The position numbers were made by a program, and so were the translations under genes. From DASXTB01 sp036505615 (lineage in GTDB: Bacteria > Acidobacteriota > UBA6911 > JACQSX01), in assembly GCA_036505615.1 (NCBI GenBank), contig DASXTB010000062.1:1-18620 (forward strand): 18,620 bases of DNA, written 5' to 3'. Shown here in pieces: positions 8,201-14,900 of the stretch (the stretch's first letter is position 1; each line of letters opens with the position of its first letter). The notes below the pieces were generated by a model. The model did not search any database. It saw nothing but the letters and a program-made list of their open reading frames with translations, and was not told where the DNA came from.

Positions 8201-8875
8201 GACGGATTCGTCACCGAATACGCCCTGACCCTGGTAGCGCGCAGTCGACGATTGCTGCAAGTATCGTTCAACGCCTCCGTTTTCAAAGACGCCGCCGGCA
8301 ACGTGCGGGGAATCTTTGCCAGCGCGCGCGACATTACGGACCGGGTCAAACTGGAAGAGCAGTTGCGCGAACAGCAGACCTACCTGCGCGGCTTGATTGA
8401 ATCGTCTGTCGACGGTCTGATTACGGTGGACCCTCAGGGTTTTATCACCGACGTGAACGAGCAGATGTGCCGCATGACCGGTTACGCGCGAGACGAATTG
8501 ATCGGCTCGTCCTTTAAGAAATATTTCACCGAGCCGGATCGCGCCGACGCCGGAGTCAAGCGCACCTTTGCCGAAGGCGTGGTGACCAACTATGAGCTGG
8601 TGCTGCAGACCAAGATGGGGCGCAAGGCCACTGTCTCCTTCAACGCCTCGATCTTCCGTGGCGCCGAGGGCCAGATGCAGGGCATTTTCGCCAGCGCGCG
8701 GGATATTTCAGAGCAGGCGCGGCTGCAGACGCAACTGGTCGAGCAGCAGGCTTACAACCGGTCGCTGATCGAGGCTTCGGCCGACGCGCTGTTTGCTATC
8801 GCTCCGGACGGCACGGTTACCGACGTCAACGAGGGGAAGCCACGCGTCTTACCGGATATTCACGCAAGCACCTAG
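5276..8875 (+). CDS. Multi-PAS sensor kinase, N-terminal portion (frameshifted)
   Basis: 1199 residues as read; start ATG 5276 with GAGGG seven bases upstream. It consists almost wholly of PAS domains. Two type-A domains begin at residues 2 and 145 (each starts KTKLFDS and contains WNEGARR-x-YGYEPEEVVGK). Then come type-B domains of exactly 124 residues starting at 291, 415, 539, 663, 787, 911, 1035 and 1159 (bases 6146, 6518, 6890, 7262, 7634, 8006, 8378, 8750). Each ends in ARDITEQ-like sequence and a charged helix (LEQQLREQQ) that forms the signalling linker. There is no membrane segment, so it should be a cytosolic sensor. The eighth type-B unit stops after DVNE because of a 2-nt insertion; the missing half continues in another frame and leads into the kinase domains. 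As written, this product would be a sensor without a catalytic core. The ligands of the PAS units are unknown. Confidence 0.85.
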   Translation: MKTKLFDSSVITSAKDAAEFMGNVLEASTEYSVIGKDLDGRILLWNEGARRMYGYEPEEVVGKKNSDILHTPEDVARGRPKEIMNAALREGRWEGVIDRVRKDGRRISARVVITPRRDASGKPIGFLLISKDVSNELRFVEKIRKTKLFDSAIVGNAQEAVDFIGNILESSTEYSIIGKDLDGKILLWNEGARRLYGYEPEEVVGKANSSILHTPEDTASGKAREIMETALHEGKWEGTLNRVRKNGQRFTARIVITPRRDAKGRPIGFLLISKDISDEIRLTDELKATQFYTRSLIESNIDALMTTDPLGIITDVNQQMQALTGYTRDELIRTPFKNYFTDPQRAEEGIKLVLREGRVTNYELTALSKDGRMTVVSYNASTFRDADGALQGVFAAARDITEQKKLEQQLRESQAYNRGLIEASVDGLITVDPSGTISDVNEQMCRMSSYTREELIGTPFADYFADSERATAGVKETFDKGVVTDYVLSLSTKDRRKLQVSFNASVFRDPTGEVRGIFASARDITEQAHLQSQLAEERAYNRGLIEASLDGLITVDPTLNITDVNETMCRMSGYARQALIGTSFPKYFSDSKRAAEGVRLTLDKGAVTNYELTLRTKDGHASLVSFNAAIFKDQSGSVRGIFASARDITEQARLQSQLAEERAYNRGLIEASVDGLVTVDESMTITDVNETMCRMVGRMRTQLIGSSFPGYFTERDRAADGVRLTFQKGAVTDYVLTLEAADGHQVPVSFNAAVFKDTAGKVRGIFASARDITAQKQLEVQLQASQFYTRSLIESNIDALMTTDPLGIISDVNQQMEALTGYTREELIGKPFKNFFTDQERANDGIKLVLREGKVTNYELTARSKEGRETVVSYNAVTFYDRDGKLQGVFAAARDITEQKKLEQQLREQQTYLRGLIESSVDGLITVDPSGTISDVNDRMCQMTGYGRAELIGTPFGDYFTEPDRARAGVQQTFKDGFVTEYALTLVARSRRLLQVSFNASVFKDAAGNVRGIFASARDITDRVKLEEQLREQQTYLRGLIESSVDGLITVDPQGFITDVNEQMCRMTGYARDELIGSSFKKYFTEPDRADAGVKRTFAEGVVTNYELVLQTKMGRKATVSFNASIFRGAEGQMQGIFASARDISEQARLQTQLVEQQAYNRSLIEASADALFAIAPDGTVTDVNEGKPRVLPDIHAST
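8833..8836 (+). other. Frameshift site (GGGG run) splitting the multi-PAS kinase
   Basis: Type-B PAS units start every 372 nt from 6146 to 8750, but the next unit starts at 9124, 374 nt later. Removing two bases at the GGGG run restores DVNE-EATRLTGYSRKHLV, which aligns without gaps to the other units (DVNEQMCRMTGYARDELI). The shift is therefore a +2 insertion here. It could be a sequencing or assembly error, a true mutation, or homopolymer-based phase variation. Confidence 0.85.
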
Positions 8876-8973
8876 TCAATTCGCGGTTCTCCGAATACTT
8901 CACCGAACCGCTGCGCGCACGCGAAGGAGTACAGCAGACGCTGAAGGAAGGACGCGTAATCGGTTATGAACTG

Positions 8974-10209
8974 GTGTTGATCACTCGCCACAGCCGGCGT
9001 ATCGCTGTCAGCTTCAACGCCGGAGTGTTCACCGACGCCAACAGCCAGCCGCTGGGCATCCTGGCCGGAGCGCGCGACATCACCGAGCAGAAGAAGCTGG
9101 AGCAGCAACTCCGCGACCAGCAGTTCTATAGTCGCTCGCTGATTGAATCGAACGTCGATGCGCTGATGACCACCGACCCGCTGGGCATCATTACTGACGT
9201 CAACCAGCAGATGGAAGCTCTCACCGGCTACACGCGCGAGGAACTGCTCGGGTCGCCGTTTAAGAAATATTTCACCGATCCGCAGCGCGCAGAAGAGGGT
9301 ATCAGGCTGGTGCTGCGCGGGGGGAAAGTGACCAATTATGAGCTGACCGCGCGCAGCAAGGACGGGCGTGAGACAGTGGTTTCCTACAACGCGGTCACGT
9401 TTTACGACCGCGACGGGAAGCTGCAGGGCGTGTTTGCCGCCGCCCGCGACGTCACCGAACGGAAACGCTTCGAAGAGACATTGCAAGAGAAGAACATCGA
9501 GCTGGAAAACGCCAACTTTGCGAAAGACCGGTTTCTGGCCAGCATGTCCCACGAGCTGCGGACGCCTCTCAACGCCATCATTGGCTTTACGGGCACGCTG
9601 CTGATGAAACTGCCAGGGCCGCTGACTGCGGACCAGGATAAACAGCTTCAGACAATTCAAACCAGCGCCAAGCACCTGCTCTCACTGATCAATGACCTGC
9701 TCGACCTGGCCAAGATCGAATCGGGGAAAGTGGAAGTGAACTTCGAGCCGGTCGTTTGTCAAGGGGTGCTGCAGGAGGTGGCCACCGCCTTGCGCCCGCT
9801 GGCAGAGACCAAAGGGCTCAAGTTTGAAATGAAGCTTCCCCATAAAGATCTGGTAGTGATGACCGACCGTCGCGCGCTCAGCCAGATCATCATCAACCTG
9901 ACCAATAATGCCATCAAGTTTACCGAGAAAGGAGAGGTGCGGCTCGCCGTCGCTCAGCGTCATGACAACGGGCAGGTATTGACCGAGTTGAGCGTGAGTG
10001 ATACCGGAATGGGCATTCGACCAGAAGACAAAGTCAAGTTGTTTCAGGCCTTCGAACAAATGCATACCTCCGGAGCGCGGCGTCATGAGGGCACCGGACT
10101 GGGCCTGCATCTGAGCCAGAAGCTGGCCAGCTTGCTGGGCGGCCACATCACCTGCGTGAGCGAATACGGGAAGGGAAGCACGTTTACGCTGGTGTTGAAA
10201 GAGAAATAG
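8974..10209 (+). CDS. Multi-PAS sensor kinase, C-terminal portion with HisKA-HATPase_c
   Basis: This is the continuation of the gene begun at 5276. The frame is open from about 8836; the GTG at 8974 is only the first formal start, lies mid-domain, and has no convincing ribosome-binding site. Content: the rest of the split PAS (RFSEYFTEPLRAREG upstream of 8974, then SFNAGVFTD), a last type-B PAS from 9124, and a helical linker. Next come HisKA with FLASMSHELRTPLNAIIGF (phospho-accepting His) and HATPase_c with NLTNNAIKF (N box), SDTGMGI (G1), and RHEGTGLGLHL (G2). With the frameshift repaired the whole protein is 1643 residues with 11 PAS domains. It would autophosphorylate and donate to a receiver; the double-receiver protein 175 bp downstream is the natural candidate. 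Read alone, this fragment would be a kinase lacking most of its sensor. Confidence 0.85.
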   Translation: MLITRHSRRIAVSFNAGVFTDANSQPLGILAGARDITEQKKLEQQLRDQQFYSRSLIESNVDALMTTDPLGIITDVNQQMEALTGYTREELLGSPFKKYFTDPQRAEEGIRLVLRGGKVTNYELTARSKDGRETVVSYNAVTFYDRDGKLQGVFAAARDVTERKRFEETLQEKNIELENANFAKDRFLASMSHELRTPLNAIIGFTGTLLMKLPGPLTADQDKQLQTIQTSAKHLLSLINDLLDLAKIESGKVEVNFEPVVCQGVLQEVATALRPLAETKGLKFEMKLPHKDLVVMTDRRALSQIIINLTNNAIKFTEKGEVRLAVAQRHDNGQVLTELSVSDTGMGIRPEDKVKLFQAFEQMHTSGARRHEGTGLGLHLSQKLASLLGGHITCVSEYGKGSTFTLVLKEK

Positions 10210-10379
10210 GTGTCGGGTGTCAGGTGTTGGGTGTCAGGTGTCGGGTATCGGGTATCAGGCGCCCGGTGTCAGGTATCGGGTGTCAGGTGTCGGCACCGGA
10301 ACCGATACGGGCACCCGTCACGCGTCACCCGATACCCGATACCCGATACCCGTCACCCGACACCCAACACCTAACACCT
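10210..10379. repeat. Inverted array of degenerate 8-nt units (GGTRTCRG family)
   Basis: It begins directly after the kinase stop codon. About ten degenerate units such as GGGTGTCA and GGTATCGG run in one orientation to about 10292. The complementary units (CCCGATAC, CCCGACAC) run in the other orientation from about 10303 to 10379, ending five bases before the next ATG. The arms could pair over roughly 75 nt with mismatches, giving a very long mRNA hairpin between kinase and response regulator. That could attenuate the downstream gene or protect RNA ends. The same CACCCGAC unit recurs at about 14045-14076, inside the hybrid kinase gene. Confidence 0.85.
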
Positions 10380-10384
10380 AAAAA

Positions 10385-11302
10385 ATGCCTGCGCGAATCT
10401 TGGTCATCGAAGACAATCCCACCAACCTCGATCTGATGGTCTACCTGCTCAGAGCCTTCGGTCACACGCCGCTGGTGGCCCATGACGGCGAGCAAGGATT
10501 GGAGGTCGTGCGCCGCGAGGCGCCGGATCTGATCGTCTGCGACGTTCACATGCCCAATGTCGACGGCTACGAAGTGGTTCGGAGGCTGAAGGCTCATCCC
10601 GCTATGAATCAGATTCCCGTGATTGCCGTCACCGCGCTGGCCATGGTGGGTGACCGCGACAAGATACTGGAGGCAGGATTCGATGGCTATATCGCCAAAC
10701 CGATTGCTCCGGACACTTTCGTAGGGCAGGTAGAAGCATTTCTACCTCCGGACCATCGTGCTTTGCCGCGGGAGATAGCAGCGAGGTCTCCAGCTGAGGC
10801 TTCCTCACCCCCGGCTCATCGCGCCACCATCCTTGTAGTCGACGATTCGCCGGTGAATCGCGACCTGATCCGCAGTACCTTGGAACCATTCGGCTACAAG
10901 GTCATTCTAGCCCACACCGTGCAGGAGGGTCTGGAACTGGCCCGATCGTCGCCGCCGGATTTGATTTTGTCCGATCTTCACATGCCCCATGAAGATGGAA
11001 TCACTTTCATCAAAATCGTTAGAACCGAGCCGGCGTTGAATCCGATCCCTTTTGTGTTCATCAGTGCGTCCGTGTTCGGCGACCGTGACCGCAGGTTGGC
11101 TTTGGAAGAGGGCGCAACCCGATTCATCACGCGACCCATAGAGCCGCAGGCTTTGTTGCAAGAGATTGAGAAGTGTTTAGGAAGCAGAGGAGCTGGGGAG
11201 CGGGGGAGCGGGGGAGCAGATGAGTGGGGGAGCAGAGGGGAGGAGGAGCGGGGAGGCAGCGGAGCGGAGGAGCAGAGGAGCAGAGAGGAGGAGAAGGAAT
11301 GA
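10385..11302 (+). CDS. Double-receiver (REC-REC) protein with repeat-derived tail
   Basis: 305 residues. Receiver 1 is about residues 3-121: acidic E9/D10, phospho-acceptor D53 (LIVCDVHMPNVDG), T83, K105 (YIAKPI). Receiver 2 is about 147-263: D153/D154, phospho-acceptor D197 (LILSDLHMPHEDG), S227. Here the normally invariant Lys is Arg250 (FITRPIEP). Residues 266-305 are a low-complexity Gly/Glu/Arg/Ser tail encoded by a G-rich repeat and probably carry no conserved function. There is no output domain, so it likely works by protein contact or as a phosphorelay intermediate or sink, probably for the multi-PAS kinase upstream. The start ATG follows the 8-nt repeat array and lacks a Shine-Dalgarno. 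Its stop overlaps the next gene's start (ATGA). Confidence 0.93.
   Translation: MPARILVIEDNPTNLDLMVYLLRAFGHTPLVAHDGEQGLEVVRREAPDLIVCDVHMPNVDGYEVVRRLKAHPAMNQIPVIAVTALAMVGDRDKILEAGFDGYIAKPIAPDTFVGQVEAFLPPDHRALPREIAARSPAEASSPPAHRATILVVDDSPVNRDLIRSTLEPFGYKVILAHTVQEGLELARSSPPDLILSDLHMPHEDGITFIKIVRTEPALNPIPFVFISASVFGDRDRRLALEEGATRFITRPIEPQALLQEIEKCLGSRGAGERGSGGADEWGSRGEEERGGSGAEEQRSREEEKE
11180..11298 (+). repeat. G-rich degenerate minisatellite (GGGGAGCRG units)
   Basis: Degenerate 8-9 nt units built on GGGGAGCGG/GGGGAGCAG, nearly free of C and T runs on the plus strand. The array encodes the last 40 or so residues of the double-receiver protein, and its final bases (AGGAGGAGAAGGA) double as a strong ribosome-binding site for the four-helix-bundle gene. 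Purine-rich strand asymmetry of this kind can favour G-quadruplex, triplex or replication slippage. Confidence 0.85.
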
Positions 11303-11679
11303 GTCGAAAGTTAATCCAAAGTCATCGCGAGTTGGAAGTGTATCAATTGGCATTTGAGACGGCGATGCGGGTCTTTGAGTTGAGCAAGAGTTTTCCCAAG
11401 GAGGAGCGGTATTCGCTGACAGATCAGATTCGGCGTTCGTCGCGCTCTGTCTGCGCCAATCTGGCCGAAGCGTGGCGAAAGCGCCGATATGAGGGAGCAT
11501 TTCTTCTCAAGTTGAACGACGCCGAAGCCGAAGCAGCCGAGACGCAAACTTGGCTCGAGTTTGCCCTAAAGTGCAATTACTTGGATGCCGATACGAGTCG
11601 TCAACTCAGCCAAGACTGCGACCACATATTGGGGAAGCGCGTGCCGAGCGTCAGCTCCGCCTGGCTCGCTCTGACATGA
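11299..11679 (+). CDS. Four-helix-bundle protein (S23/avd-like family), altered C-terminus
   Basis: 126 residues from ATG 11299, which overlaps the preceding stop (ATGA) and follows a strong AGGAGGAG ribosome-binding site. Starts upstream of 11299 are not used, because that sequence is repeat. The sequence HRELEVYQLAFETAMRVFE, SLTDQIRRSSRSVCANLAEAW, KLNDAEAEAAETQTWLEFA is typical of the four-helix-bundle family (TIGR02436). Relatives are encoded in 23S rRNA intervening sequences or, as Avd, accompany diversity-generating retroelements. The bundles are basic, oligomeric and nucleic-acid binding. No reverse transcriptase, variable repeat or rRNA is present here, so this is a free-standing member of unknown role. 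The normal C-terminal helix is lost after DHILGK: the last residues (RVPSVSSAWLALT) come from out-of-frame receiver sequence. The core is long enough to fold. Confidence 0.88.
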   Translation: MSRKLIQSHRELEVYQLAFETAMRVFELSKSFPKEERYSLTDQIRRSSRSVCANLAEAWRKRRYEGAFLLKLNDAEAEAAETQTWLEFALKCNYLDADTSRQLSQDCDHILGKRVPSVSSAWLALT

Positions 11680-11813
11680 AAGTCCTGTACATGTCCGGTT
11701 ACACCGACGAAGCCGTTGTCCGCACCGGGATGCTGAATGCCGGCACTGCTTTTCTCCAGAAGCCCTTCACGCCTGAACTGTTGTTACGCAAGGTGCGCGA
11801 GGTGCTGGGGTGA
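11640..11813 (+). pseudogene. C-terminal fragment of a response-regulator receiver domain
   Basis: In a different frame from the four-helix-bundle gene, the DNA encodes LRLARSDMKVLYMSGYTDEA, followed by NAGTAFLQKPFTPELLLRK and VREVLG, then stops at 11813. This is the last third of a receiver domain of the kind fused to hybrid kinases: the switch Ser in MSGYT and the conserved Lys in QKPF are present. The acidic pair and phospho-acceptor Asp are absent. An ATG at 11676 overlaps the four-helix-bundle stop (ATGA), so a 45-residue peptide could be translated, but it could not act as a receiver. It is best read as the remnant of a gene cut by insertion of the four-helix-bundle unit or by deletion. 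Confidence 0.85.
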
Positions 11814-11995
11814 ACCGATTGCGGAATGCGGAATGCGGAATATTGAATCAGTTTTCAGCCATTATAAGACTTCTCTGTTATCCCGGATTATCGACTGTGC
11901 TCATGATCACCGAACTCCCACACCATCTGTGGGAAAAAGGCCGGTTTCCTGGTTTATGTGGATATTTTTTATAAAATGATTAGAGAAAAATAAGA
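11814..11995. promoter_or_regulatory. Intergenic region with 7-nt tandem repeat, hairpin and possible promoter
   Basis: Three perfect copies of GCGGAAT lie at 11821-11841. A hairpin with 7-bp arms, TCCCACA (11916-11922) and TGTGGGA (11928-11934), has a 5-nt loop. It is followed by AAAAA on the plus strand, so it lacks the T run of an intrinsic terminator. The AT-rich stretch before the hybrid kinase contains TATAAAA (11970-11976), a possible -10 box without a convincing -35. The Shine-Dalgarno before ATG 11996 is weak. A promoter here would make the genes from 11996 to 16655 a separate operon. Confidence 0.4.
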
Positions 11996-14900
11996 ATGAA
12001 ATTGCCCATCGGTCAAAAGATAAATGTCGGGTTTGCTGTAGCCTTGCTCATCTTAATCGTCATCGGTTCGGCCTCTTACTATAACGCCACTCGATTGGTG
12101 AAGACTGCCGACGACATAGTGCATACCCACCGAGTGCTGGAAGAACTGGAAAGATTGCTCTCCCTTACCAGGCACGCCGAAACCGGAGAACGGGGATTCC
12201 TCGTCACAGGAGAAGAGCGTTACCTGGAGCGTTATCATGCTGCCGTTAAATCGGTTGATCAGGAATTCAAGGACCTTCGCAATTTGACTGCCGACGACCC
12301 ACGCCAGCAGGGGAAGCTCCATGCCCTTGAACCGTTGATTACGGCAAGATTTGCCCTAAGTAAGAAAGCAATCGAGCTGGAGAGAGACCAGGGGCCGGAA
12401 GCTGCGCGGCAGTTGGTGCGGGCCAGTGAGGGAAGGAAGATCACCGATGAGATCCGAAAGCTGATTGACCAAATGAGGAATGAGGAGAACCAATTGCTGC
12501 AACAGCGGAATGAGAAGGAAAAAGCGACCGCCCAAAAAACCATTTACGCGATTGTTTTTGGCAGCCTTCTGGCTTTTGTGGTGGTCGGTCTGGCCAGCTT
12601 TATCATTCATCGCGACATCGCCCATCGAAGACAGGCGGAACGGGCGTTGGAAGAGGAACGCACCCTGGTGGTTACCCTCATGGATACGCTTCCCGACAGC
12701 ATTTATTTCAAAGATAGGAACAGCCGCTTCATCAGGATCAATCGGGCGCTGGCCGGGCGATTGGGTCTGACGCACCCCGAGGAAGCCTTAGGCAAGACGG
12801 ATCTTGACTTCTTCACAGAAGATCATGCCCAACCGGCCTATGCCGATGAACAGAAAGTGGTCAGATCGGGGCAGCCTTTGCTCAACAAAGAAGAAAAAGA
12901 AACCTTCCCCGATGGCCGGGAGGCGTGGGTTTCAACAACCAAAATGCCGCTGCAGGATAACAATGGGCAGATTATCGGCACCTTCGGCGTTTCCAGAGAC
13001 ATCACCGAGCGCAAGCGGGCGGAGCAGGAAAAAGCGCGCCTGATGGAAGAGCTGGAAATCAAAAGAAGGCACCTGGCGGCAATCGTCGAAGAAATGCCTG
13101 CCGGCGTAATCATCGCCGAAGCTCCTTCAGGCAGGATCGTATTAGGAAACCGCCGAGTCGAGGAGATCCTGGGACATCCCGTTCTTTTATCCGATCGGGT
13201 TGAGAGCTACCGCCAGTACCAGGGGTTTCATGCGGATGGACAGCCGTATGATCCTGCTGACTATCCTTTGGCGCGCTCGATTCTGCACGGCGAGGTCGTC
13301 AAGAACGAGGAGATTGAGTATCGCCGCGCTGACGGTCCGTGGATTGTTCTCAGCGTCAGTTCGGCCCCTATCCGTGATGCTGAGGGGAATATCGCCACCG
13401 CCGTCGTGACTTTTTCCGACATCACCGCCCGCAAGCGGGCGGAGACCGCACTACGCCAGGCGAAAGAAGCGGCTGACGCAGCCAACCTTGCTAAGTCGCA
13501 ATTCCTGGCGAACATGAGCCACGAGCTGCGCACACCTTTAAATGCCATCATTGGATTTTCCGAACTGCTGGAGGACCAAACCTTTGGAGGGTTGAACGAG
13601 AAACAGAAAAAATACGCCAACAACATTCTTATCAGCGGGCGCCACCTGTTGCAATTGATTAACGACATTCTGGACTTGGCGAAGGTGGAGGCGGGACGCA
13701 TGGAGCTGGACTTATCACAGTTTGATGTCGCTGTGGCGTTAGGCGACGCGCAGACCATTGTCAAGACGCTGGCCGCCAAGAAGAGAATTGAGGTGACTGT
13801 CCAGGAAGACTCGGAACTCCCTCTCATCACTGCCGACCAACCAAAATTCAAGCAGATCATGTACAACTTGCTCAGCAATGCAATTAAGTTCACACCCGAG
13901 GGCGGTAAGGTCAAAGTAACCGCGTCGTTGGTAGGAGGGTCGCAGGTCGCAGGTCAACAGGTCGCAGATCAACCAGTGACAGCTCAACCAGTCGCAGGTC
14001 ACCAAGTCGCAGGTCAACAGGTCTCAGGTCAGCAAGTCACCCAGCACCCGACACCCGACACCCGAGACCCGATCCCGGTGGTGCAGATTTCAGTGATTGA
14101 CAGCGGTATCGGAATTGCGGCACAGGATCAGGAACGGATCTTTGGCGAGTTTGAGCAGGTAGACTCAGCTTATGTCAGGCAGCAGAAAGGTACCGGGTTG
14201 GGATTGGCTTTGACCCGCAAGCTGGTGGAGCTGCACGGCGGGCGAATCTGGGTGGAAAGTGAAGGTGAGGGAAAAGGCAGCACCTTCTCCTTTGTGATTC
14301 CCGCTAGAGCTCAGGAACGAGAAGGTGCGGAGACAGCCGGGCCCGTTTCAGATAAACCTTTGGTAACCGGTAAAATTGCAGCCCCGGAGGTTGGCGACTC
14401 CCGCCCGTTGGTTCTGGTTGTCGAGGACGATCGCCAGGCACGCGAATTGCTCAGCCAGTACCTTTCTCAGGCAGGCTACGCCGTCGCTTATGCGTATGAT
14501 GGTGAACACGCGATTGAAATGGCGAGGAAACTGAGACCTTCCGCCATTACCCTGGATATTCTCCTGCCGAAGAAGGACGGCTGGGAGGCGCTGGCAGAAC
14601 TGAAATCCCTGCCGGAGACAAAAGATGTCCCGGTAGTGATCGTTTCAATAACCGACGATGGGCAATTAGGCTTCAGTTTGGGCGCCGCTGCATTCCTTGT
14701 GAAACCGGTGAATAAGGAACAACTCATCGAGATCTTGCGTAAGACTATGGACGCAGCCGGCAAAGAGATGAGGACAGTACTGGTTGTTGATGATGAGCCC
14801 AAGGTCATTGACCTCCTGACTGACATGCTAACCACTCAGGGATTTACGGTACTTCAAGCATATGGCGGCCGGCAAGGGATAGATCTTGCAATGGAGAAGC

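Noticed and set aside
8872..9675. 267-residue minus-strand frame opposite the multi-PAS kinase
   Set aside because: Shadow of a GC-rich coding region; the plus strand encodes clear PAS and HisKA motifs here.
10210..10379. CRISPR array
   Set aside because: Units are 8 nt, degenerate and contiguous, without spacers, and no cas gene is present.
10224..10436. 70-residue plus-strand frame in the 8-nt repeat array
   Set aside because: Made almost wholly of repeat translation and overlapping the true start of the double-receiver gene in another frame.
11299..11679. Diversity-generating retroelement (Avd-like protein present)
   Set aside because: No reverse transcriptase, template repeat or variable repeat in the window; the protein is a free-standing four-helix-bundle member.
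11916..11934. Intrinsic terminator before the hybrid kinase
   Set aside because: The 7-bp hairpin is followed by A residues on the plus strand and by no T run on the minus strand.
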